Program-made: the position numbers and the translations under genes
Notes under the pieces: generated by a model
What the model was told of the DNA's origin: nothing
Database searches by the model: none
The model's input: only the letters and a program-made list of their open reading frames with translations
Assembly: GCA_033439255.1 (NCBI GenBank)
Contig: CM065882.1
Location: 3,224,001 to 3,288,000 of the forward strand
Direction: 5' to 3'
DNA: 64,000 nt
From: Hericium rajendrae
Lineage: Eukaryota; Basidiomycota; Agaricomycetes; Russulales; Hericiaceae
Part shown: piece after piece, positions 11,598-20,546 of the stretch
Layout of the letters: each line of letters begins with the position of its first letter
How positions within the stretch are numbered: the first letter of the stretch is position 1

Positions 11598-11847
11598 AGT
11601 GCTCCTCGAGTCAAGGATTCTGGAGAAGCGTGTTCTGTGAGAATTTATGGTTCGCAATTCCAGTCAATTTCACAGACCTGGATATGGATACAAGAGCCTC
11701 CGAAAAGTTGTGAAAGCAGCCCCGCGTCCAGCTGGTCGATGCGGGGTAAGTGAGATTGTGACGACAACATTTTCCAGCAAGAGTGTTTCCCGATCTGCAG
11801 GCTGACGGATCTCGGACACGGGACCGGGATACCGGCCCGGATATTAG
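11598..11847. promoter_or_regulatory. CTU2-proximal part of a former divergent promoter
   Basis: These 250 bp lie between the CTU2 start codon and the LINE's target-site duplication. Before the insertion they were continuous with 17963-18358, giving an intergenic region of roughly 650 bp shared by CTU2 (-) and the GH79 gene (+). No specific binding site is assigned. Confidence 0.5.
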
Positions 11848-11860
11848 AAGCTAATGGCTT
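11848..11860. repeat. Target-site duplication, left copy (13 bp)
   Basis: AAGCTAATGGCTT here is identical to 17950-17962. It borders the poly(A) end of the LINE, so the last T residues merge with the T-run. Confidence 0.9.
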
Positions 11861-11873
11861 TTTTTTTTTTTTT
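11859..11873 (-). repeat. Poly(A) tail of the LINE (T-run on + strand)
   Basis: Fifteen consecutive T on the given strand mark the 3' end of the element; the first two also belong to the target duplication. About 200 bp of 3' UTR separate it from the ORF2 stop. Confidence 0.9.
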
Positions 11874-12091
11874 GAATCAGGTGTTTTATATACAACGCCA
11901 GCCGGAGCCAGGGGCGTGAGTACGTAGGTACATGAGTGCGGGGGTGCGTGTAGTAGGTACGAGTAAAGACGGCCTGCATAATCAAGGGTCCAAATGAAGA
12001 ACCACGATGGAACATCGAATCATACTAAGGTATAGTAAGGTCGGTCGAAGACGTATAGTGGAGCTCGCAGAGAACGAGGTACAGTAGAGAT

Positions 12092-15000
12092 TTAAAGTAG
12101 AGGATCTGGGGCATCGTTAAATGTGAATGCAGTCTCATTGTCCGTTAGAAAAGAAGAGAGAAGGGCACCGGGCTCGGACGAGTTGATGAGGAATTCCAGG
12201 AAGTGTTCGCGTGGTCTGTTGTAATGCATGCAACTGTTCAGGATGTGTCGGCGCGACTGCAATGTATGGCACCAATTGCAGTTCGCGTTTTCGTGGGGGA
12301 AGAATCTGGTCCTAAATTCACCAGTGGGAGCGTGGTTCAGGATTGTGCGCGCCATGCGCGCGGCGAATGGGGACGAGTCGCCGAACGCGCTGATGAACGG
12401 GCCGCCGTTGATATGGGAGACTTTTCGGAGGCGGGGGTTGGGAATGAACTGGTGACCGATGTAGGAGGGGAGATGCGCTATGCGCTGCCATTCTTTGGTG
12501 ACGGAGCGCGTGATGCGTTGGCGGGCAAAGGCGTGTGAGATGTATGGAGTGATAGGGAGGGACGCGGCGGCGGCATTTGCATCACGGTCTACAAGTTCGT
12601 TGTTGTGGATTCCAATGTGTCCTGGGCACCAGTGAAGGTGGACGCTTCGCTCGGGGTGGTCGACGAGCCACGCTCTGACTGCACAGCATGCCATAACGGA
12701 TAACATCTGTGATGCGTGGTTGCGGGTGTCAAAGAGGGTGCGGAGGGCGGACTCGTTGTCACAATATAGATGAATGGAATTCGCGTCCACCTGGGTGAGG
12801 TGACGGATGGCCATGTAAAGGCCGAACAGTTCTGCATCATAGGGGGTTGCTTGACCACACGAAATCGACCTGCGGAATAATTCCTGTTGTCCGCGGAATG
12901 CACGGAAACTCGCCGCTGCCCGGTTGCCCTGTGAAGCGAGAACAGAGCCATCAGAAAATGCATAAACTGAGTCTTCAGACTGAGAGATAAGAGAAAGAGA
13001 ATCGCGAAATTGAGCCAACCACTGATGAAACATATCTGAGTGCTTTTTTGGATGGGAGGTATGGTAATGAATGGATGAGGAGAAATGGTCAACGACACGT
13101 CTGCCTGGATGGCACTCATTATGGAGGGGGAGAGCTTCTTCAATGTGCTCGGGGACACCTTCGGTAACAAAATGGAGTGGGAGCGTAGACTGAGTGGGCA
13201 TGCGTCGTAACGCTGGGCCGTACGTAAATGCCGTAGGAGGCTGCGGAGGGTAATTGAGACCAGCGGGGGTAGAGCGGAGAAGGACGTGAGATGATGGGAG
13301 ACGGGGAATACGTAGGTGAGAACGTAAGTACAACTTTTTGAGATGAAGATGAACTGGGAGAAGACCTGCGAGAACTTCTACTCCCCCCGTAGGTGACGTG
13401 CGAAATGCGCCAGTGATCCATCGTGCTGCAGCGGCCTGCGCGCGCCGGATTGGTTTGAGTAGGGTGGTTTGGGACTTCTTCGGGTTGTACCATACGCGGA
13501 TGCCGTACGTGAGGAGGGGGAGAACACATGATATGTAGAGTTGGCGCTTATGCACGGGAGAAAGACCACGGTTGGCGTTGCCAAGTAACGGGTACAACCG
13601 AACAGTACTGAGAGCACGTGTACCGTAGAAATTAACATGAAAACGGAAGTTCAACTGGCGGTCGAAAAAGAAACCAAGATACCGCCAGATGTGGAGAGGT
13701 TTTAGAACAATGGCAGGGGTCGGAGGGGGAGATGGGATAGTGAGAATGGGCAAATTTCCCTCGTACTTGGGGCGTGGGAAGTGCATGAGTTCGAGCTTGT
13801 CTGGCTCGAGCACGAAACCAAATCGTAGGAAGAGATCTCGTAACTGAGAGAAGAGGTATGTGAGCATGGTGACATTTTGCCCTAGGCTGTCACTAGAATA
13901 GATGAGTACGCCATCGTCCACATAGAATAACATGGACGCAGTTTCGATAGTGACTCGGGGACGGGGGAGAGAGGGAGAGAAGACGTGCAGAAGGGGTGCG
14001 ATGCACAGATTGGCTAGAACTGGCGAAAGCGCAGAGCCTTGGCCGACTCCGACGTCGGCTGGACACGGGTCGGAGAGGCTCCCATTCCATCTGAATTGGG
14101 TGGTACGGTGAGCGAGGTACGCGCGGAAGAAGGAAACATATTCTGGAGTGAACCCCTGATGCTCGAGGACGCGGGCCAGCAGTTCGTGCGGGACAGACGG
14201 ATAGAACTGCGCTATGTCGACTGCTAAGCAGGACGTGTGGAGCTTTCGCTGCCTAGCGGATAGAACATGATGAGCGAGTAGCACACCCGCGTCCTCGGTG
14301 CAGTGCACTTTGATACCGCCGCATTGAGACGGGTGGAATATGCTGTGTTTGAGGCTGTCAAACTGAAGGCGGTTAGCAAGCACTTTCTCGCATAATTTAC
14401 CCAGACAGGACAGCAGGACAATAGGGCGGTAGGCCTTGAGGACGGTGTAATCGGTCTTCTTGGGCTTCGGGATGACTACCGTGGTGGATGCTTTGAACTG
14501 CGACGGCCAGTATCCTAATCGCAGGCAGGCATTGAAAATCTTGAGCAGCGTGGGGCCGGCGACGGGATCTTGGACAAGGACTTTGACAACTGGCCAGGTG
14601 ATATGATCTGGCCCCGGGGCCGAGCGCGCAGAGCAGAGGGTGACCTGCTCTTCGAGCTCGGCAAGGGATATGGGATCAAATGCTCGTGTGGGGAGGCGCT
14701 CGAGGTCGTCAAGGACCGAGTAGTCGATGGGGCGATCCGCGGCCGAGAAAAACTGTTGCTGGAAGCCGGTGGCGAGCTCCTGGAGCGTGGTGAGGGGCGT
14801 GCCGTCTCCATCCTTGATGATGGACGTGGTAGGCAGCGGGCGCGGGCGCGTCCAGGATGTAAGATCCCAGACACGCTTGTTAGCAGTCACCTCTTGGATG
14901 ACACCTTCGAAATGTTCTCGTTGGACTCTACGCACCGTGCGAAAGTATGCCCGCCGATTATCCTGTGACTTGTCTTCTCTGTATGCACTCAGCGCATCCC

Positions 15001-15955
15001 GACACTCATCGTTCCACCAGCGCTTGGAGCGCGCCGTGATCTTCGGTTTGGTGGCACGTTGGAGGAACGCGCGCCGTAGAGAATCGAAAATGGTGTTGCA
15101 GAGCACTTGGATACTGTCGTGGTCGTCCAGAGGGACATCTTCTACTGGCGGGAATGCTCCGCATGCATCGACAAGGAATGAGTCTTCCTCATCGGATTTG
15201 CGCTTGATACGGAGTTGGGGGTCGAAATCTGGGGATAATGGGAGGGTGATCAGCATTTTCGCATGGTCCGAGGCTTCACGACCATCTGCGTCAACAATTA
15301 AGGTAGTGGACGGGGATGGGAGCATCGTATCGTTGACCCAGACAAGGTCGATAACAGTAGAACGTAGGGCAGTATTGTGGGGGAAGTGCGTGTGGACATT
15401 CGGGGTGTTAAGGAGTGAAACGGACATGTCGGGCATTAAGTCTATGAGGCGCTGAGCAGCGTCGCGGAAACCGTACGCGTCATCCCATAGTTGGTGATGC
15501 AGGTTGAAGTCACCACACACGAGGGCAAAGGAGGGGAGGGATGGACGGTTGTAAAGGTACTCGAGCACGGCATGGTTTGTGGGGTCGGCGTAGACATTTA
15601 GAAAGAGGTGTGGCAGGTCTCGTACAGTAAGGGAGAAGCAAATAAGGTGGGGGTGAGAGAGGAGGTCCGTGCGATGCACCAGATTGGTGCTCTTCCAGCG
15701 CCGGTTAATATAACATACGGCCCGAGCACGGCGCACATCAACAGGTTGGATAAGTAGCCAGTCTGGGTGGGACTGGGTGCCATAGTACTCCTCCCCGTTT
15801 GGGTCGGTCGATGATGCGACGCGCTTGAGAACGCTGTACACCGGCTCTTGGATAAATATGATATCATGATCAGTATACCGTTCCAGAACGGTTTTGGTGG
15901 TGGTGGGGGTGTGATTAACATTAAAGGATAGAATACTTAGTGGTTTATCAATCAT
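12092..15955 (-). CDS. LINE ORF2: endonuclease, reverse transcriptase, RNase H, CCHC
   Basis: The frame encodes 1287 residues. An APE-like endonuclease occupies about residues 1-235 (N-V-N near 12, IIFIQEP near 32-38, VCGDFNLHHQLW near 146, SDHAKM near 228). The reverse transcriptase spans about 430-770, with VVIPKPKK, the AYRPIVLLSCLGKLCEKVL block, VGQGSALSPVLANL and the catalytic FYVDDGVLIYSS near 678. The RNase H domain spans about 990-1120, with AFSDGSVL, DAELFGLYMAI, LYCDNESALRTL and HWCPGHIGIHNNELVDRDAN. A C-terminal knuckle CNWCHTLQSRRHILNSC lies near 1225. All the catalytic acidic residues I can identify are present and no internal stop occurs. The start codon overlaps the ORF1 stop as TAATG, so translation of ORF2 is probably by termination-reinitiation. 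The product would nick target DNA, prime reverse transcription of the element RNA and remove the RNA strand. Confidence 0.95.
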   Translation of the reverse strand: MIDKPLSILSFNVNHTPTTTKTVLERYTDHDIIFIQEPVYSVLKRVASSTDPNGEEYYGTQSHPDWLLIQPVDVRRARAVCYINRRWKSTNLVHRTDLLSHPHLICFSLTVRDLPHLFLNVYADPTNHAVLEYLYNRPSLPSFALVCGDFNLHHQLWDDAYGFRDAAQRLIDLMPDMSVSLLNTPNVHTHFPHNTALRSTVIDLVWVNDTMLPSPSTTLIVDADGREASDHAKMLITLPLSPDFDPQLRIKRKSDEEDSFLVDACGAFPPVEDVPLDDHDSIQVLCNTIFDSLRRAFLQRATKPKITARSKRWWNDECRDALSAYREDKSQDNRRAYFRTVRRVQREHFEGVIQEVTANKRVWDLTSWTRPRPLPTTSIIKDGDGTPLTTLQELATGFQQQFFSAADRPIDYSVLDDLERLPTRAFDPISLAELEEQVTLCSARSAPGPDHITWPVVKVLVQDPVAGPTLLKIFNACLRLGYWPSQFKASTTVVIPKPKKTDYTVLKAYRPIVLLSCLGKLCEKVLANRLQFDSLKHSIFHPSQCGGIKVHCTEDAGVLLAHHVLSARQRKLHTSCLAVDIAQFYPSVPHELLARVLEHQGFTPEYVSFFRAYLAHRTTQFRWNGSLSDPCPADVGVGQGSALSPVLANLCIAPLLHVFSPSLPRPRVTIETASMLFYVDDGVLIYSSDSLGQNVTMLTYLFSQLRDLFLRFGFVLEPDKLELMHFPRPKYEGNLPILTIPSPPPTPAIVLKPLHIWRYLGFFFDRQLNFRFHVNFYGTRALSTVRLYPLLGNANRGLSPVHKRQLYISCVLPLLTYGIRVWYNPKKSQTTLLKPIRRAQAAAARWITGAFRTSPTGGVEVLAGLLPVHLHLKKLYLRSHLRIPRLPSSHVLLRSTPAGLNYPPQPPTAFTYGPALRRMPTQSTLPLHFVTEGVPEHIEEALPLHNECHPGRRVVDHFSSSIHYHTSHPKKHSDMFHQWLAQFRDSLSLISQSEDSVYAFSDGSVLASQGNRAAASFRAFRGQQELFRRSISCGQATPYDAELFGLYMAIRHLTQVDANSIHLYCDNESALRTLFDTRNHASQMLSVMACCAVRAWLVDHPERSVHLHWCPGHIGIHNNELVDRDANAAAASLPITPYISHAFARQRITRSVTKEWQRIAHLPSYIGHQFIPNPRLRKVSHINGGPFISAFGDSSPFAARMARTILNHAPTGEFRTRFFPHENANCNWCHTLQSRRHILNSCMHYNRPREHFLEFLINSSEPGALLSSFLTDNETAFTFNDAPDPLL

Positions 15956-17604
15956 TAGTTATCAACGCGGGTGCGGGACGACGACGAGCCCGGGGTTTGC
16001 GATGGCCTAGGGCCCTGGCCTCGCGTAGCTGACGGGTTGGCAGTAGAACGGCTACGCGCTGTCGATCGGGAGGTCAGGTCAGGCTGGTGGGCGCGGAGCC
16101 ATGCAGCGTCAGAACGGTGAGTGAAGAAGGAGCAGGCCTTTGAATCAGAGTGGTGGGCCTCATGACAGTTGACGCAGGAAGGTGGATGGACGCAGATACG
16201 GTCGGCGGGTGGCGCCTCCCGACAGCAGTCGGCGAGATCAACATGGCGTCGCTCATCGTGCATGCCAGCGCAATGGCCGCACCTGACGGTCGGAGAACGG
16301 CAGCTATGGCTGCGATGTCCCCACTTCTGGCACAGGATGCATCTAGGAGTGGCAGGGCGTGGATTGGTGGCTTGAAGCGGGCGACAGAGGTCCTCACCCA
16401 GGTATACCGACTGCTTGAGCACGTTTCGAAGGACAGAGCTGCGTGCGTTGTCAACGAAATCAACGTATAGGATACCATACCCTTGAGTATGTTCAGGCAT
16501 GTGTAGGCGGGGCGGGCCAGTAAGCTGGATATTGCGCCACAAAGGGTCCGCAAGCAGCTCATTGAGTAGCCCATTGACAGTTGATGGATCACCATTTGGC
16601 GCACATAGAGGAACCCGCCTGAAGAAGACGGTGTTGCGGAATTGGAATCGAGAGACTCGTAGGTGGTTACAGTCCTCATCCGTGAACCGGGCAAGGTACG
16701 TGTGCAGGATGTCGTCGAGGGACTCGGGGGGGCGTTCCGAGAAGGACACACGGAAGCCGATGTTGGGGAGCCACTGGGTGCGCTCGACCCAGATAGAGGG
16801 ATGATCTCCCCCAAACAGTTCAGGATCCCGGCCTGCGAGGAAAGCCGAGAGATTCTTGAGTAACGCGCCGTCCGAAGGAATGGAGGAGGCATTTGGGAAA
16901 TGGGAGCCGGTGAAGCTGACAGTGATGGCTTTGTTGGCGCCTTTCGGAGCGTGCCGGACAGCAGGCTTCTTCTGCGGGTGTCCACTGGGTTCAAAGAGCT
17001 TGGATGCCATGTTAGCGACCTCACGCACAGATGCGGAGGGGAAGGCAGTCGCTAGACCGCGGACAGTGTCGAGAGAGATGCCTTGGGCGTTAGAGTTCCC
17101 TTTACCTTTGGGTTTGCGCTGCTGCTGCATAGCAGCAGCCTGCGCGAACGATTTGGGCACGCCTGGGCGGCTTGGAGCAGCCTGCCGATCCACGTAAGCG
17201 GACGGCTGACTGTGATTCTGAGGCCTGGGTGCGGCATGGCCATGCGCAGGGGGCGTGTTCCGGTTGTGGGCAACTTGCGAGCGTGGGGACGCGGTAGCAT
17301 CTCCGGTTGAACGGTTCCATGTGGCGACGAGAGTTTCTATGGAGGCTTGGATGGGAGCGAGAGATCTGTCGTAGGAGGCCAGGTCCGAGAACGCGGCTGG
17401 CGTGAAGTGAATCAGAAAAAAGCTGGAGATGGTGGCGAGGGACGTGGTAATGAGCGACGCGCCGAGAGAGGGATCAGCTGGGAGGGGTATGGGGCCAAAC
17501 TTGAGGGCCGCTGGATCGTAGTTCGGATAGGCATTGGGGTCATCCTCCCATTGGTCGGGACGCTCGTCATCGAAGAGCGCGTGGATCGTGTGCGGATCTG
17601 CCAT
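15955..17604 (-). CDS. LINE ORF1: gag-like RNA-binding protein with CCHC knuckles
   Basis: The frame encodes 549 residues starting MADPHTIHALFDDERPDQW. The first third is Pro/Ala/Ser/Gln-rich and probably disordered, with an HNRNTPPAHGHAAPRPQNH segment and a KPKGKGNSNAQG basic patch. The centre (about residues 225-400) looks like a folded RNA-binding/RRM-like region (AITVSFTGSHFPN, the VERTQWLPNIGFRVSFSE block). The C-terminal part has zinc knuckles: CILCQKWGHRSHSC near 420 (C-X2-C-X4-H-X4-C), a following CGHCAGMHDERRHVDLADC, and CVNCHEAHHSDSKAC near 478. It should form the element's ribonucleoprotein particle. Just upstream, in the +1 frame, a peptide MAAQDQGMSDPHL is followed by a C-rich tract that separates it from the ORF1 frame; see findings. 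Confidence 0.92.
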   Translation of the reverse strand: MADPHTIHALFDDERPDQWEDDPNAYPNYDPAALKFGPIPLPADPSLGASLITTSLATISSFFLIHFTPAAFSDLASYDRSLAPIQASIETLVATWNRSTGDATASPRSQVAHNRNTPPAHGHAAPRPQNHSQPSAYVDRQAAPSRPGVPKSFAQAAAMQQQRKPKGKGNSNAQGISLDTVRGLATAFPSASVREVANMASKLFEPSGHPQKKPAVRHAPKGANKAITVSFTGSHFPNASSIPSDGALLKNLSAFLAGRDPELFGGDHPSIWVERTQWLPNIGFRVSFSERPPESLDDILHTYLARFTDEDCNHLRVSRFQFRNTVFFRRVPLCAPNGDPSTVNGLLNELLADPLWRNIQLTGPPRLHMPEHTQGYGILYVDFVDNARSSVLRNVLKQSVYLGEDLCRPLQATNPRPATPRCILCQKWGHRSHSCRSPTVRCGHCAGMHDERRHVDLADCCREAPPADRICVHPPSCVNCHEAHHSDSKACSFFTHRSDAAWLRAHQPDLTSRSTARSRSTANPSATRGQGPRPSQTPGSSSSRTRVDN

Positions 17605-17949
17605 CTGTAGGTCTCCGCCCTCTTGGACAGGGAAGGGACCATTCTCATCAGAGTACTGCTCCCCATTGGGAGCAGTGAATATGTTCGGGGCGGGGGGGGA
17701 GGGGGTAAATGAGGGTCAGACATGCCTTGGTCTTGGGCAGCCATGAAAACACGTGTGGCGGGTTTTTTGGGGTTTTTGTTTAAAGCGGGGGTTGGTAGAG
17801 AGAGAGCGATACGGAGCAGAACAGGCAGAAGGGAAGCAGGGAAGACTGGGAGGACTGGGAAGTGTAGGGGAGGGGGGGGAATTATCGAGCGAATTATGGG
17901 GGATTTATCCCGAATAGGAAGGTAGGGGTTCAGGTTCAAGAAGGGATGA
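17605..17949 (-). other. LINE 5' UTR / probable internal promoter
   Basis: These 345 bp lie between the right target duplication and the ORF1 start. They are C-rich on the element strand. LINEs of this type carry their promoter in this segment (family knowledge); no individual motif is assigned. Confidence 0.6.
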
Positions 17950-17962
17950 AAGCTAATGGCTT
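17950..17962. repeat. Target-site duplication, right copy (13 bp)
   Basis: AAGCTAATGGCTT, identical to 11848-11860, marks the 5' boundary of the LINE. Confidence 0.9.
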
Positions 17963-18358
17963 CGACCACTCAACGCCAACCAAACTGTCAATATCCCATC
18001 CATGGACCACAACTTGCAAATATTCTCTATTTTACTGGAGAAATCTGCGCAGGTCTATGCTCTATTGACTGTACTTTGATCAAGCTCATAGGATGGGTTT
18101 GACCTGAACTTCGAAATTTACTTCAAAGATCACAGAGTGCGCAGTAGGAACGTTGTCAACTGACTGGTCATGCAGGATTGTCGCCTGACTTCCTTAGCGG
18201 TGATAACATGACGATCCTATTCATGTATCAAAAGAGCTCTGGCTTGCTGACTGTCTTGACCATCTTGGCTGGACAGACATGAATGCAATATATAAAGCTC
18301 TGCTCATCTTCTTCCGGGCTTGCGCCGCTCCTCCGCCTAGTTGCTATCCCGCTCTGCG
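17963..18358 (+). promoter_or_regulatory. GH79 promoter region, former divergent promoter
   Basis: These 396 bp lie between the LINE and the GH79 start codon. They contain a good TATA element at 18289-18296 (TATATAAA), about 63-70 bp before the ATG. Confidence 0.6.
18289..18296 (+). promoter_or_regulatory. TATA box of the GH79 gene
   Basis: TATATAAA lies about 63 bp upstream of the ATG at 18359, a usual spacing for highly expressed fungal genes with short leaders. Confidence 0.6.
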
Positions 18359-20430
18359 ATGTTCAGGTTGAGACTGGTCTCGCTTCTCTCCATTGCTCTG
18401 CCGGTGCTCGCTGCTCAGTCGATCTCACTTCCCAGAATTTCCTCGCATCCTACCAATGCCTCTCAGATTCTGGATCGGGCCCTCGCTTCCTTGTCAATAG
18501 AATACGGCTACCTTCCTTCATTCGGAGGGAACGACTCCCGTCCAAATGAGTTGACACGGAGATTGATGCAACGGCTGGAAGAGAGAACGGGTGTGGGCCC
18601 CGACGTACGCCCAGGCGGTATAACAATGCAAGTACATACTTCGAAACGGCAGATCTGGATGAAACTAATGATTTGCTCAACAGAGATAGTTCTCAATATG
18701 ACCCTCATGCACCTGCGCTTGTTCTGGCTGAAAGTGCTGTACGAGATATCCTCTGACGTCGTTGGTTCGCATCTCAAGTTCCTGATCGCAGGCAGGCGGA
18801 ATTTACAACTCCACATTGTTCGTCCGTTTCATCGTCTCCATCTCAGCTCTCTAATCATGAACATGTTTCATAGCGGCCCCGCTCTTTACGAGTCTCTGAA
18901 CGTCTTCCCGAACTCATCGAAGTTCGTCGTCAGCGTCAACCTAGGTAACAACACAATCAAGCTGGCGCGCGATGAGATCGCCGCTGCCATTGAACATATT
19001 GGGTGGGACAGAATCAAAGCGCTCGAATGTAGGTGTTAATTTACCCCCGCATGAAACAACGCTATATCCTGATTGATTCCCAACGACTTAGTAGGAAATG
19101 AAGCAGACCAGTATGAAGGAAATCAGCGGCCCTCAGCTTGGGTCTCTTCGGACTACACAGCCCAGTTCCTCGGCTGGACTTCAATCCTGACTCGCAATTT
19201 ATCGTTGCCTAAAAATATCTTCCAAGCAGGTGGTTTCGCAAATGACCCTACAGCTGATGTAGCCATGACCACTGCGGAGATCATAGACGAGGGCATAGAG
19301 AGCACAAATGCCGTCAAGTCATACAGCCAGCATATGTGGGTGCCGCGGATCGATCGTGAACCCTTCGCATGCTGACGAGATGGTCAGGTACCACTTTTCG
19401 ACGTGCGATCCCACCAGAAATGTGATCGCGACGCTGCCGCACTTGGTCAATCACACAAACATCACCGTAAGTCCCTTCATTATGACTGCACCCGAGTTCA
19501 ATTGATCCTGAACCACATCGGTCCGATACTAAAGACGTACATGGACATCTGGAAGCCTCAGGTCGCAGCTGCGCACCGCGTAGGCAAGGAATTGGTGATC
19601 GGCGAATTCAGTTCTGTGTCCTGCTCTGGCAAACAAAATGTGTCCGATACCTACGGCCAGGCGCTCTGGTTGGCAGACAGTAAGTATTGCCTCTCAACCT
19701 AATATGGTCATGGATTCCTCACATCTTCCTATCAAGCCGTTCTTTACAGTGCTTTCATCAACATCTCTCGCATGTACATGCACCAGGGCGCGACCCTCGT
19801 CCTGCAGAGTGGCGTTCAAACCAATACGTATGTCTAGGCCCCCATCACATGTCCGCGGGAAACTAATGATCCTTGACACAGTCCCGGCTTCTCTTGGGTA
19901 AGTATCTGCCGACCGTCGCAGCGAATCTTAGCTCACTTCTTTCACTTTCCCAGTATGACCTTTGGTATCCCATCGATACTGACCGTTTTGGTACCGCACG
20001 CGCGGGGCCTTCGTTCGTCGCGTACCTCCTGATTAACGAAGCGGTGGGCTCGTCCGGCCAATCGCAGCTCTCGCTCATCGACATCCCCGGGCATCCGCAA
20101 CTGGCAGTCTACGTCATCTGGGACAAGGAAAAATTGAGCAGGATCGCTATACTGAATCTCGCGAACCGCAATGTGTCCACCACGCCCGAGGAGGCGGACC
20201 AGCTGGCCGTCACTGTCGATCTTTCTGACTACGTGCCGAAGGGCAATAATGACAGTGCGACGGTGAAGCGCATGACTGCCCCTGGGATGGACTCGAAGGA
20301 TTCGGCGGCGACGACGTGGGCTGGTCAGAATTATGTCAACGGGACGGCGAGCGGCTCTGAAGTCATCGAAAAGCTTGACAGTGGACTTGTCCGAGTCGGA
20401 GGATGTGAGGGCGTGGTGGTCTTCGTTTAA
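18359..20430 (+). CDS. Secreted glycoside hydrolase family 79-like (beta-glucuronidase type)
   Basis: The protein begins with a secretory signal, MFRLRLVSLLSIALPVLAAQ. The N-terminal (beta/alpha)8 region contains SKFVVSVNLGNN, then across an intron the LGNEADQYEG motif, whose Glu is the expected acid/base, and later ELVIGEFSSVSCSG, whose Glu is the likely nucleophile. Then come HQGATLVLQSGVQTNT, WYDLWYPIDTDRFGTARAG and a beta-rich C-terminal domain ending in GLVRVGGCEGVVVFV, typical of the GH79 C-terminal module. At least seven exons are needed, with short introns (for example near 19030-19090 and 19680-19735). GH79 enzymes remove glucuronic or 4-O-methyl-glucuronic acid from plant arabinogalactan side chains; the exact substrate here is unknown. 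The ATG was chosen because it starts the signal peptide; an upstream TTG in frame is ignored. Confidence 0.82.
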
Positions 20431-20546
20431 TGTCATCTTCATTTCTACGGCCGTGATGCGAGCTTACCAGCGAAGACATCTATCCATTAATTCAACTCAA
20501 TACCATGTAAGAAAAGCCTGGTTAATAAACAAGGTGAAAATTAAGT

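Larger units (their letters stand above)
11861..17949 (-). mobile_element. Apparently full-length Tad-like non-LTR retrotransposon (LINE)
   Basis: The element is 6.1 kb, read leftwards, bounded by a perfect 13-bp duplication of target DNA and ending in a 13-15 nt poly(A) run (T-run on the given strand at 11859-11873). It has a 5' UTR, ORF1 (gag-like, CCHC knuckles) and ORF2 (APE-type endonuclease, reverse transcriptase, RNase H, terminal CCHC). That order and the RNase H domain point to the Tad group of fungal LINEs within the wider I-like clades. Both frames are open end to end, the two duplications are identical, and the tail is intact; together these indicate a young insertion. It sits in the former divergent promoter of CTU2 and the GH79 gene. 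Assignment to Tad rather than another I-group family rests on host and domain order and was not tested by phylogeny. Confidence 0.93.

Noticed and set aside
14727-15455. 242-codon + strand frame inside the LINE
   Set aside because: Antisense shadow of ORF2 with low-complexity composition; no motif.
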